Shown here in pieces: positions 1 to 7,970 of a stretch of 64,000 nucleotides of DNA. Under the pieces are notes generated by a model. That model was given only the letters and a program-made list of their open reading frames with translations. It searched no databases and was not told where the DNA came from. This DNA comes from Verrucomicrobiaceae bacterium (GTDB lineage: Bacteria; Verrucomicrobiota; Verrucomicrobiia; Verrucomicrobiales; Verrucomicrobiaceae), in the NCBI GenBank assembly GCA_016713245.1, contig JADJPM010000005.1:372001-436000 (forward strand), in the 5' to 3' direction. The number at the start of each line of letters is the position of its first letter. Position 1 is the first letter of the stretch. Both the position numbers and the translations under genes were made by a program.

Positions 1-554
1 AGGCTGGAAACGGCGTAGTTCTTCGTGACGAGTTCCTTGAGCTTCTCGAGGCCGATTTTGAGGCGCATGATGTCGAGCAGATCGGCGGTGCTGAGGCCAT
101 ACATGCCAGCGGTTTCCTCGACCTGCTGACCGCGGGAAGGATCAAAGACCCCGTTGGTCTGCATGTTCGGCAGTTTTTTGAGAGCCTCAACGGCTTCGGC
201 GTCGCTGGCGCGGATGCCGGTGTCTGCGAGCAACTGCTGGAGCACGAGGGCGGTGCCGACGATGCCGCCGCCGCTGTTTGAGCCGTCCTGTTTTCCGAGG
301 CTGCTGAGGCCAATGTAAAGATCGAACATGCTGAGGTGCTGCATTGCAAATTGCAGCGAGCGGCTCACCTGACCCGCTTCGGCGTTCGTGTAGTCTTTGC
401 CAAAGACGGTCATGGCATGATCGGTGGGCAGGGCCTGCGCCACCTGGGCGTTCTTGTCATAGCGCCAAGCTCCCGAGACGGAGAAGGTGATGATAATGAC
501 GATCGTGAGGATGATCAGGAAGGCTCCGCGGTTGCGGCGAAAGAACTCAAGCAT
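1..554 (-). CDS. PpiD/SurA-like periplasmic foldase, N-terminal part (runs off the left edge)
   Basis: The frame opens with ATG at 554 and is still open at base 1, giving 184 visible codons. It begins MLEFFRRNRG, has one hydrophobic segment at about residues 11-28, then a soluble helical region. A short basic N-terminus, a single inner-membrane anchor and a helical periplasmic part are the layout of PpiD/SurA_N-type peptidyl-prolyl isomerases, which assist folding of exported proteins. The catalytic parvulin domain would lie outside the window, so the assignment rests on N-terminal layout only. The next gene upstream on the same strand ends 160 bases away at 715. Confidence 0.6.
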   Translation of the reverse strand, partial: MLEFFRRNRGAFLIILTIVIIITFSVSGAWRYDKNAQVAQALPTDHAMTVFGKDYTNAEAGQVSRSLQFAMQHLSMFDLYIGLSSLGKQDGSNSGGGIVGTALVLQQLLADTGIRASDAEAVEALKKLPNMQTNGVFDPSRGQQVEETAGMYGLSTADLLDIMRLKIGLEKLKELVTKNYAVSS

Positions 555-714
555 GGGAATACGGGGGCTGGTGAGGAGGGAGGGCGGATTAAGGCGCTGG
601 CAGCGGGGGCGGCAACCGGAAAGTCAGGCCAGTTGTGAATCAGTGTGTCTGGATTCAGCGAGTTGGCAGCCTCCACGATGTGTTCCCGTCAGTTGAATGA
701 GAACGGACCCACAA

Positions 715-1377
715 TCATTTTCCTGCCGGCTGCGGCTCCACGGCTTTTTGGCTGTCGAGAAGCTTTTGGGCACTGGCGGGCAGTTTGGCGTTGGGATTGG
801 GCACGAGGCCAGCAGGCAGAGGCTTCGCATTTGGACCGATGCCGGGAAGGTTGGCGGCAGGGACGAAGGGAGCGGACGACATCGTTCGCTTCTTGAGAGC
901 TTCGATGCGCTTGGTGGCCTCAGGGGAGGTCGGTGCTCCCGCTTTGTCATGGCCTAGGGGCTTGCCGCAGGCGCAGAGGCCACTCTGGCTGCCGGGTTGA
1001 TGGGCACTGCTCGCATCCGCCGCCGACCAGCTACGACTCGCCGCCAGCCCGCTCCCACCTTCTCCCAGTCTCCCCTTCTCCCTGTCTCCGAGTCTTGCCT
1101 CCAGCCCCGCCCAAGTCAGCAGCGCCAGCGCCAGATAAAACGGCCCCACTCGTCGGCTAAACAACAGCCTCACCATCTGTACCGCATCGGTCATCAAGGG
1201 CCTCGGGGGTCTATCATCTCTCTTCTCCCCTCTATCTTCTTCTGCCATCGCCGCATCCAGAAGCGCGAATAAAACTCCAAAACCCATCGCCAACGAAACT
1301 CCCACTGCCGAAGCACCGAACACCATCCATACCATCGCTCCGAGGGCGAAAAGCTTGATCCAAGGTGTCTTCGTCAT
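715..1377 (-). CDS. Hypothetical two-segment membrane protein
   Basis: A 220-residue protein I do not recognise. It has a long hydrophobic stretch at about residues 8-45, a second at 78-92, and a soluble low-complexity tail rich in Ala, Pro, Lys and Ser. A CACGKP motif near residue 135 contains a Cys pair. The coding bias matches the chromosome. It lies on the same strand as the foldase gene, probably upstream of it in one transcript, and just outside the IS4 insertion. No function is proposed. Confidence 0.6.
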   Translation of the reverse strand: MTKTPWIKLFALGAMVWMVFGASAVGVSLAMGFGVLFALLDAAMAEEDRGEKRDDRPPRPLMTDAVQMVRLLFSRRVGPFYLALALLTWAGLEARLGDREKGRLGEGGSGLAASRSWSAADASSAHQPGSQSGLCACGKPLGHDKAGAPTSPEATKRIEALKKRTMSSAPFVPAANLPGIGPNAKPLPAGLVPNPNAKLPASAQKLLDSQKAVEPQPAGK

Positions 1378-1435
1378 GTGGTTTAGCGCGTCGCTGTGGT
1401 TGTTTACAATCTGTCAAGCAGTTGCAGCCTGACCC

Positions 1436-2987
1436 GAATGGCACTGAATTAAGCTCATTTTAGGATACGTGAGCGAGGTTGTCTTCAAGGTTATAGAGGT
1501 AACGCGGTTTGGTCATAAAAGTGTATTTGTTCTGGCGGTCTTTGCACACGCGCGGCTCACTGCGTCCAGGGCGTGGCGGCACCTCGTCATCGGCGATGGT
1601 TTGCAGCAGCGCCTCACGCCTTTGCCTTGCCTGCTTGCTGTTGGGGGCGCTCCAGATGGCCCACTGCCATTGATCCAGGCGATCCATCGTTCCCTTGAAG
1701 GACAGCGTGCCGCGTGCATGCAAATCACGCATGGTCTCGGCGCTCATCATCAGATGCCGGACGAGGTTGTGGGCGATCATGTGCATGAGCAGTTCGCGCA
1801 CGACCATGTGCGGGCTTTGCAGCGAAACGCGTGCATGTGCAGGCTCGTCTTGATGTCATCGAAGTAGAGCTCCACCTGCCAGCGCTGCTGATACCATGCG
1901 GCGATCTGCGCGGCGCTGTGGGCGTGTGTGTCGCGCAACGTGGTGACGATCTGTAACTCTTGCGTGCGGAAGCCCGGGCTGGCGGTGCGCACCTTGACCA
2001 GCCGCAAATCTAGCGTGGTCGGCAACGCGTCATGCAAGGCTTTATGCATGGCGCGGTAGCGGCCTTGCGGTGCCTTCAGCGGCCGGCTCCAGGTGACATG
2101 CCAGTCGTTGTCACCGACGCGCTTGCCCTTCTCCACCTGAGGATCGCGCCCCTGATGCAGGCGCATGACCACATCGACTCCTCGTGCCTTGCATGCGGCG
2201 ATGAACGCGTAGGAGCCGAAGGCGCGGTCTGCGATGAGGATGTCGCCCTTCCTCAGATGCCGCAGCATGCGCCAGGCCAGCAGTGCATCATGTGCCCGCC
2301 CTATGCTTTTGACCGCGCCGATCCAGGTGCCGCTGCTCAGATCGAAAAGGCCAAGCACCGGCATGAGAGGAAAGCCACAGCCGGGCTTTTGTTGGGGAGC
2401 CTGCATGTATAGGGGCGGCATTCGCCTTGCTGTCAGGCATGCGAATGGAGGTGCCATCCATCACCAGCACGCGACGTCCTTCACGTGGCAGCGCTCCGAG
2501 CCTCTCCGTGATGTGCGAATGGATCCGCAAGAGCAGCTTCATGGGCAATCGTGCGCGTGCCGTGCAATAAGCGCCAGTGTCCTCGTCAGGAAGCTCCAGT
2601 CCGAGTGCGGAGCACAACGTCTGCACGCGGGTGACCGCACGGCGGCAGCTTCCATCCGCATCCAGTGTTTGAGATAGGAAGGCCCAGAAGGTCACCAGCG
2701 GCGTGTAGATGCGATGGCGGCTGTTGGTGCCTTGCGAGGCTTTGTAGCAAGAAAGCCAAGGCGGCAGCACCTCGGCAAAGAGAGTGTGCAACTGCGTCAG
2801 GCAGAGCTGGTCGGCCTCACGGGCCTTGCGCTCCAGAAGACGGGCCTTGCCAACCGGCGGACGCCCGAAAAGATGCCTGTGAAACGCGGGGAAGAACTTC
2901 GTGTGCGCGGCCATTGCTCCTTAACGAACACATCACTAAAACCATGCTCGTTTTTCATCCCAAATGTGCCTTAACTCAGTGCCATTC
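1436..2987 (-). mobile_element. IS4-family insertion sequence with 18-bp inverted ends and 11-bp target duplication
   Basis: The ends are inverted copies of GAATGGCACTGAATTAAG (1436-1453 and complement of 2970-2987) with one mismatch. They are flanked by an exact 11-bp direct repeat, CAGCCTGACCC, at 1425-1435 and 2988-2998. IS4-family elements typically make duplications of about 10-13 bp, so boundaries and family agree. The element is 1552 bp and carries one transposase gene that is frameshifted twice. It landed at the edge of a 20-bp tandem repeat between the membrane protein gene and the RHS locus. Confidence 0.9.
1460..2914 (-). pseudogene. IS4-family DDE transposase, two frameshifts
   Basis: Three pieces of one transposase can be joined: 2914 to about 2410, about 2410 to 1818, and about 1818 to 1460. 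The first carries DGTSIRMPDSKAN with the first catalytic Asp. The second carries ADRAFGSY with the second Asp, and the Y-R-E-K signature in WYQQRWQVELYFDDIK. The third is the C-terminal tail. The first break looks like one extra base near 2410. The second looks like one base missing from a short A-run near 1817, since adding an A there restores the expected reading. Two shifts argue against programmed frameshifting. It is either a dead copy or the result of sequence errors. Confidence 0.85.
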
Positions 2988-2992
2988 CAGCC

Positions 2993-3032
2993 TGACCCCG
3001 TTCCTTGGCACATGACCCCGTTCCTTGGCACA
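2993..3032. repeat. Two perfect tandem 20-bp units next to the IS4 insertion
   Basis: The unit TGACCCCGTTCCTTGGCACA occurs at 2993-3012 and 3013-3032, followed by a decayed start of a third unit (TGACGCCGTTTCC). The first unit overlaps the right copy of the IS4 target duplication, so the IS inserted into the edge of this array. I see no gene in it. It lies downstream of the RHS/small-ORF locus. Confidence 0.85.
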
Positions 3033-3089
3033 ATGACGCCGTTTCCATCATTTGTAGACATCGCCACTTTGCACTTTGAATAAGAAAAA

Positions 3090-3257
3090 TCACTTTTGTA
3101 AACCGACTGCTTTCAAGTTTAACATTGTGACCGAAGCTATCATGCCGAGCAAACTCAAGAGCCTTATCGCAGCCATTGAAGACTCAATATGAGTCGCTAT
3201 CGCAATGCAGCTGAATAACGCAAGAATGACAATTCCAACTGATTTCATAATTTTCAT
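3090..3257 (-). CDS. Small two-helix membrane protein overlapping the RHS stop codon; candidate immunity protein
   Basis: A 55-codon ORF starting MKIMKSVGIVIL and ending AVGLQK. Its ATG (3257-3255) overlaps the TGA of the RHS gene (3256-3254), an ATGA junction typical of translational coupling. Two hydrophobic stretches at about residues 5-21 and 29-47 predict a small hairpin membrane protein. A short separate ORF directly behind the variable C-terminus of an RHS protein is the usual place for the cognate immunity gene, and membrane immunity proteins often pair with membrane-acting toxins. The role is inferred from position only. Local composition is AT-richer than the chromosome, like the RHS tail. 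Confidence 0.55.
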   Translation of the reverse strand: MKIMKSVGIVILALFSCIAIATHIESSMAAIRLLSLLGMIASVTMLNLKAVGLQK

Positions 3258-3822
3258 TGGGATCCAACACAGCGAAGGTTAGGAGACTGGCATGTAATTG
3301 TGAGCCGATTATTGTATGCTGGAGTGTAAGAATACGAGGACTCTCTTTTCCAAGATCCATATTCGCTACAAGTCGATTCGTTGCAACGATATGCGTATGC
3401 ATAAGTCATAGACCCTAGCTCCCAGCCAGCTAGAGCGAGTCCTAGCGCATTAAGTGCACCAGACAGAGCAGTAGAGCCCGTTGCGCTGAGTCCTGCAGCG
3501 CTTGCTTCAGCAGCATGAGCGGAAGCTGCTGTTGAACCCACGCCAGTACCCAATCCGAGCACAATTCCAGGAATACCTGTGCTGACGTCATTCTCTGCCA
3601 ACGCACAAGCGCTTTGATCACCATCATATCGTGCCTCGTATAAATACTGCCATTTTATACAACAAGCACCTCCAACTGATTGTTCAATGCTAGAGTCGAT
3701 GACGCTATACGAAGTGCCGTATCCCTCAGGATTAGGACGTCCTCCTGCAGGACGATCATATGTCCCAGGTGGCACTTCTGGCCCATATGACGTCAATCCA
3801 AATCGGTCTACGTTACCAGGAC
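3254..3822 (-). pseudogene. RHS protein, variable C-terminal tip
   Basis: Continues the RHS core beyond the IS66 copy 1 joint as NVDRFGLTSYGPEVPPG. About 180 residues follow: a Pro/Gly linker, a Cys-containing segment (GGACCIKWQYLY), a long Gly/Ala/Ser-rich hydrophobic stretch (GIPGIVLGLGTG through LNALGLALAGW), then a Tyr/Ser/Cys-rich end. It stops at TGA 3256-3254. In RHS proteins this position holds the non-conserved effector domain. I recognise no known toxin fold. The glycine-rich hydrophobic centre and the small membrane ORF behind it fit a membrane-acting effector, but this is inference. Confidence 0.65.
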
Positions 3823-3853
3823 GTATCCGTCAGACCTAGCACCGTGGGTCTGT

Positions 3854-3902
3854 CGTAGTCAGTAAGTGTCGTAGCTTTATGGCTACGACGTTTATGACTA
3901 CG
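3854..3902 (+). promoter_or_regulatory. Nested inverted repeats around the tnpA start of IS66 copy 1
   Basis: Outer arms CGTAGTCA (3854-3861) and TGACTACG (3895-3902) enclose inner arms GTCGTAGC (3868-3875) and GCTACGAC (3882-3889). The ATG of tnpA (3879-3881) lies in the inner loop, and a second in-frame ATG (3894-3896) overlaps the outer arm. In mRNA this could hide the start codon and limit transposase translation from outside transcription. The same structure is present in copy 2 at 10474-10522. Function is inferred. Confidence 0.5.
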
Positions 3903-4358
3903 AAGCGAGATCAGACCACCCTCTTGAAGCAGGACGTTTTGGGGCGCGTGACGCTCACGGGACAAGCGCGAGGCTCTGCTCGATGAGTTCGAGCGCAGCG
4001 GCATGAAGGGGCGGCCCTTCGCCCGCATGGCCGGGGTCAATTACCAAACCTTTGCCTCGTGGATTCAAAAGCGCCGTCGTGCCCGTGGCGACTATCAAAA
4101 GATGGCGGCCATGCAAAGACGGCCCTCCAGCGCCCTCTGCGCTCGGCTCAGCCCAATGGGAAGACCACGGCTTGTCTCCAGCTTGTTGAGGTGGCGCTGC
4201 CATCCTCTTCTGTCACGCCCTCCACTCCAGTTGCTCCTGCCGCCTTGGAGCTGCTGCTGCCAGGGGTGCGAGGCTGCATCTGCACGATGCCTCGCAGGCA
4301 GAGCTGGCAGCTCATCTGCTGCGCCATCTCAACCTCGACCGCCTCGCCCGCATGCTGA
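3879..4358 (+). pseudogene. tnpA: IS66 TnpA (orf1), frameshifted copy
   Basis: Compared with the intact TnpA of copy 2 (160 residues), this copy lacks AC near 3960, one A near 4115 and one G near 4264, and has one extra C near 4330. The helix-turn-helix part (FARMAGVNYQTFASWIQKRR) survives in one frame and the C-terminal part in another. TnpA is a small accessory protein required with TnpB and TnpC for transposition in IS66-type elements. As written it cannot give a full product. The stop at 4358 overlaps the tnpB start at 4352. Confidence 0.8.
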
Positions 4359-4702
4359 GGTTCCCTTCCACACTGCGCATCTTCATCGCGCTGGAGCCTT
4401 GCGACCTGCGTGCGGGCATGAACACGCTGCACGCATTCGTGGCAGACAAGCTCAAGGAGAACCCCAAGGACAAGGCGCTCTTCGTCTTCACCAACAAGCG
4501 CCGTCGTCTCATCAAGGTGCTGCACTTCGATGGAACGGGCCTGTGGCTGATGACCAAGCGCTTGGAAGAAGGCACCTTCTTCTGGCCCAAAGCGGCGCAG
4601 GAGGGCCAGGTGAAGCTCGAGCTCAAGCCGGAGGCCTTCACGCTGCTTACCGACGGCATCGACATGCACGGCGCACGTCCGCGCGGCTGGTATGAGCGGT
4701 AA
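4352..4702 (+). CDS. tnpB: IS66 TnpB (orf2) accessory protein, copy 1
   Basis: 116 residues starting MLRFPSTLRIFIALEPCDLR and containing the family signature regions ALFVFTNKRRRLIKVL and DGTGLWLMTKRLEEGTF. This matches IS66 Orf2 (often labelled IS66 family insertion sequence element accessory protein TnpB), which works with TnpA and TnpC. The gene is intact and differs from copy 2 at one residue (R3 here, S3 there). The start overlaps the end of tnpA, as is usual in the family. Confidence 0.92.
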   Translation: MLRFPSTLRIFIALEPCDLRAGMNTLHAFVADKLKENPKDKALFVFTNKRRRLIKVLHFDGTGLWLMTKRLEEGTFFWPKAAQEGQVKLELKPEAFTLLTDGIDMHGARPRGWYER

Positions 4703-4798
4703 GGCAGAGAGCAAACGGCGAAGGGCTGAGAGTTTTTCGTGCGAGATGCAATGAGGTGATAAGCGCGTGACGGGCCTTCGTTTCAGCACGCACACACG

Positions 4799-6400
4799 AT
4801 GACTGACCACGAACGCGACGCCTTGCATCAAAAGGAAGTCGCATCGCTCAAAGAGATCATCGCCCAGCTCACGCAGCACAACCGCGTGCTCCAGCTCAAG
4901 GTGGATGCGCTGGTGAAGCGGCTCTTTGGCAAGTCATCCGAGAAGCTCGATCCCGCGCAGCTCCAGATGCTGCTCGAAGGCCTGGAGGTGCCGCCTGCGG
5001 ACTGCCCAAAGCCCGCAGCCTCCACCGTCGGCCTCGACGGCTCGGAGGCTGAGCAGAAGGACCACGCGCAGCCCGCACGCAAAAAGAAGCGCAGCTTTGC
5101 GCAGCTCGTCGCGAGCCTGCCGGTGGAGCAGATCATCGTCGATCCCGCCGAGGTCGTGGCCGATCCGGCAGCCTTTGTGTGCATCGGCTCGGAGACCACC
5201 AGGCTGCTCGACCATGTGCCCGCGCAGTTCCGCCAGCAGCACATCATCCGCCGCAAATATGTGCGCATCGCGCAGCGGCACCTGCCGCCCGTCATCGCCC
5301 CGCTGATGAGGCTGCAGGAGCGCTGCATCGCCAGCCCGCGACTGCTGGCCAATGTGGCCGCCTCACGCTTCGAGATGCACCTGCCGTATTACCGCATCGA
5401 GCAGCTCTACGCCCGCCAGGGCCTGCCCGTGCCGCGCCAGACACTCTGCGGCTGGATGGGCATGGCGCATCAGGCCAGCCGCCTCGTCATCGAGCAGATC
5501 AAAAGAGAAGTCTTTCAGGGTGGCTATGTGCAGATCGACGAGACACCCGTGAAGTATCAAGACCCCGAACGCGAAGGCATCTGCGGCACCGGCTATCTGT
5601 GGAGCGTGCACAACCCCGTGAGCAACATCGGCTTCATGGCCTGGCACACCGGACGCGGCACCGCATGCCTTGAGCAAATCGTGCCGGAGGACTACACCGG
5701 CCTCATCCAGTGCGACGGCTACAAAGCCTACGACAGCTTCATCAAGCAGCCCGGACGCGCAGGCAACATCACGCTCGCCGGCTGCATGGCCCATGCGCGG
5801 CGCAAATTTTACGAAGCCCAAGAAGAAGGCGAAGACGCCCGCTGGGTGCTCGCGCAAATGCAGGCGCTCTACCGCATCGAAGCGCGGATGAGAGAAGCCC
5901 GCGCCGGGCCGCTGGAGATACGGACAGCCCGACAAGAGCACAGCACCCCATCCTCGTCGCCATCCACCACCGGCTGCAAAGCCTGCAAGCAAGCCGCGTG
6001 CACCTCCCCCCGCAGCCTCACCGGCGAAGCCATCGCCTACGCGCTCGGGCAGTGGGAGAAGCTCTGCGTGTTCACCCGCGACGGCCGCGTGCAGATCGAC
6101 AACAACCTCGTCGAGAACAGCATCCGCCCGAGCGCCATCGGGAAGAAGAACTGGCTCTTCATGGGCGACGCGAAGAGTGGCGAGCGAGCCGCCACGTTCT
6201 ACACGCTCATCGCCAACTGCTACCGAGCGGGTATCAACGCCGAAGCGTATCTAACGGACCTATTTGAACGGCTGCCGAGCGCCACCACCAAGACAGTGCA
6301 CGAACTGACACCCCACGCCGTAGCAGCCAAACGCCGCGCCGCTGTCGAAGCAGCCGCCGAGGAAAAGACCGTGACCGAGCGCAGCCTCGTCAACGCATGA
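4799..6400 (+). CDS. tnpC: IS66 TnpC transposase, copy 1 (short internal stretch out of frame)
   Basis: 533 residues. The N-terminus has a Leu-zipper-like helix (LKEIIAQLTQHNRVLQLKVD) and the GKSSEK motif. The DDE catalytic residues are seen in VQIDETPVKY, IQCDGYKAYDSF and NNLVENSIRPSAIGKKNW. Between about 5950 and 6020 one missing C and one extra C shift the frame and restore it, replacing the residues PILVAIHHRLQSLQASR of copy 2 by an unrelated stretch. The C-terminus (TERSLVNA) is intact here but lost in copy 2. Activity of this version is doubtful. Confidence 0.88.
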   Translation: MTDHERDALHQKEVASLKEIIAQLTQHNRVLQLKVDALVKRLFGKSSEKLDPAQLQMLLEGLEVPPADCPKPAASTVGLDGSEAEQKDHAQPARKKKRSFAQLVASLPVEQIIVDPAEVVADPAAFVCIGSETTRLLDHVPAQFRQQHIIRRKYVRIAQRHLPPVIAPLMRLQERCIASPRLLANVAASRFEMHLPYYRIEQLYARQGLPVPRQTLCGWMGMAHQASRLVIEQIKREVFQGGYVQIDETPVKYQDPEREGICGTGYLWSVHNPVSNIGFMAWHTGRGTACLEQIVPEDYTGLIQCDGYKAYDSFIKQPGRAGNITLAGCMAHARRKFYEAQEEGEDARWVLAQMQALYRIEARMREARAGPLEIRTARQEHSTPSSSPSTTGCKACKQAACTSPRSLTGEAIAYALGQWEKLCVFTRDGRVQIDNNLVENSIRPSAIGKKNWLFMGDAKSGERAATFYTLIANCYRAGINAEAYLTDLFERLPSATTKTVHELTPHAVAAKRRAAVEAAAEEKTVTERSLVNA

Positions 6401-6452
6401 CCCGCCGCTCAAAGTCAAGCGCCGGGGCTATGGGGCTGCGATTGACGGATAC

Positions 6453-7918
6453 ACCAGGACACCCATTACGCATAGCTACATACAAATTCGTGGTGTCCGA
6501 TTCTCCGATCGGATCCCTACTGAGCCATCTGCCCAACTTTGTGTTCAGGTACCGAAAGCCATAGTATACCAGACTGCTCTTCGGATCGTTTGGTTTTGTG
6601 CTAAACTGATAAGGATTTTTCAGAATAGCACCATCATGTGCGTAGATGCTGTTACCGAAAGCATCGAACTTAAATTGATCATATTTTTTACCGTCTGAAT
6701 TGCTCGTGAGACTAACGTTACCGTTGCCATCGAAATGAAACCAAAGCCACGAGTCGACTCTTGAGGTCGAAAGATTGGCTCCCAACAATCCACCAATACC
6801 GCCTGCACCTTGAAATGAGCCAGACACATCCTCCCCCCAAACCAAGCGCTTCAACCCATTTGGGATCTGAGTCGACGATTTTTTAGTCAGCGGGATGAAT
6901 TCGCTCACCACATTCCAACCTCCAAACAGAAACAAAGTTATGGTGTCCGAGTTTCTGTCATGGCGAACTACACGACGGTGCAATGCATCGTATCCAAAGT
7001 TGATTCTTTGATCTTGGTTTTTGGCACCTAGTTGATCAGACTTGGTGGTCACGCTGAGAAGGTGGATGTCGCTGTCCCAGCTGTAAGTGTTGTAGTCGTC
7101 GTTAAGAAGGTTGCCAAGTGAATCGAATTGCGGCTCGATGATGGAGGTTCCAGTGGTAATGGTGGTATACTGGTTAACTTTATTGGTCGTGTAGAGGGCA
7201 GTGTTGGCTCCGTCTGTGAATGTAGTGCGGTTCCCAGAAGGTCGTAGTCAAACGTCTGCGACGGTTTGAAGTTTGGAGCTTGGGGCGTGGAGACGGGAAC
7301 AAAGTTTGCGGCTACGCCGGGTTCGTTAGGTGGTGACTTGGCAAGCCCCTCTCCTTGGGGTTGGCCGTAGGCGGCGGCGATGACTTGACCGGCAGGGTCG
7401 TAAGCAAAGCGGTCGGCGCTGCCGTCAGCGTGCTGGCGGGCAATGCGGCGGTTGCGGTCGTCGTAGCGGCTGGTTTCGCTGAAGAGGATGTTGCCGTCGG
7501 GGGCGGTGTGTTTAATCTCGGAGAGGCGGCCCACGGCGTCGTAAGCGCGGGTTGTGGTGGTGCCGTTGGGCATGTTCATAGAGGTGACTTTGCTATCAGC
7601 CCTGCGCGTGTAGCGGTAGGCGGCTTCGCCGCGCATCGGGCGAAGGGCGGAGAGCGTAGAATCCTGAACTTCGGCGAGTTCGCCGCGTTCGTTGTAGAGG
7701 TAGGATACGGTGGATTTGTCCGGGTAGAGCAACTGGGAGAGCTGGCCGTTTTCGTTGTATTCGTAGCCCACTTCGGCGATGAAGGGGGCTGGCGTGGAGC
7801 CTGGGGCTTGGGGCATGGAGTCAGGCAAGACGGTGTGGTAGTTGATTTGTTGAGTTTCTTTGAGCAGACGGCCTTCGGGAGTGTGGCTGCGTGTGATTTT
7901 GGCGCTGTGGTTTTCAGC
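6453..7918 (-). pseudogene. RHS protein, third fragment (last YD repeats and RHS core; one-base deletion near 7233)
   Basis: Between the two IS66 copies. The first half (7918 to about 7233) carries YD repeats such as YNENGQLSQLLYPD and YDPAGQVIAA. At FDYDLLG the frame breaks. Adding one A (GGAACC to GGAAACC) gives FDYDLLGNRTTFTDG and continues through FDSLGNLL, YDALHRRVVRHDRN and the conserved RHS core ending YYGFRYL...GRWLSRDPIGE. IS66 copy 1 interrupts just after NGCPG. In the open frames the two halves appear as 7828-7049 and 7052-6390. The latter's final residues come from the IS end. Confidence 0.8.
7274..7359 (-). repeat. In-frame passenger repeat A inside RHS
   Basis: Shares TGGAGCTTGGGGCGTGG, TTTGCGGCT and CTTGGCAAG...CCTCTCCTTGGG with block B (10870-10956), while the spacers differ. 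It encodes GEGLAKSPPNEPG...STPQAP between two YD repeats without breaking the frame. Block C shares the left part. The arrangement points to a small mobile or recombining sequence rather than YD-repeat drift. Confidence 0.6.
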
Positions 7919-7970
7919 GTATCCGTCAATCGCAGCCCCATAGCCCCGGCGCTTGACTTTGAGCGGCGGG

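Larger units (their letters stand above)
3823..6452 (+). mobile_element. IS66-family insertion sequence, copy 1
   Basis: Bounded by GTATCCGTCA at 3823 and its inverted copy TGACGGATAC ending at 6452. It is flanked by the exact 8-bp duplication ACCAGGAC at 3815-3822 and 6453-6460, the length expected of IS66. It is 2630 bp and carries tnpA (frameshifted), tnpB (intact) and tnpC. It lies opposite in orientation to the RHS gene it interrupts. It is a near-identical twin of copy 2 (2635 bp), differing mainly by single-base indels in mononucleotide runs. Confidence 0.95.

Noticed and set aside
1460..2914. Programmed frameshifting in the IS4 transposase
   Set aside because: Two shifts would be needed, one looks like a simple base loss in an A-run, and IS4-family transposases are normally single ORFs.
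2993..3032. CRISPR-like array
   Set aside because: Only two units directly abutting with no spacers; it is a plain tandem repeat.
7576..7970. C-terminal fusion domain on the IS66 transposase (665-residue open frame)
   Set aside because: The extra residues come from a one-base C-run difference and are read from the IS end and the wrong frame of RHS; copy 1 has the native stop.
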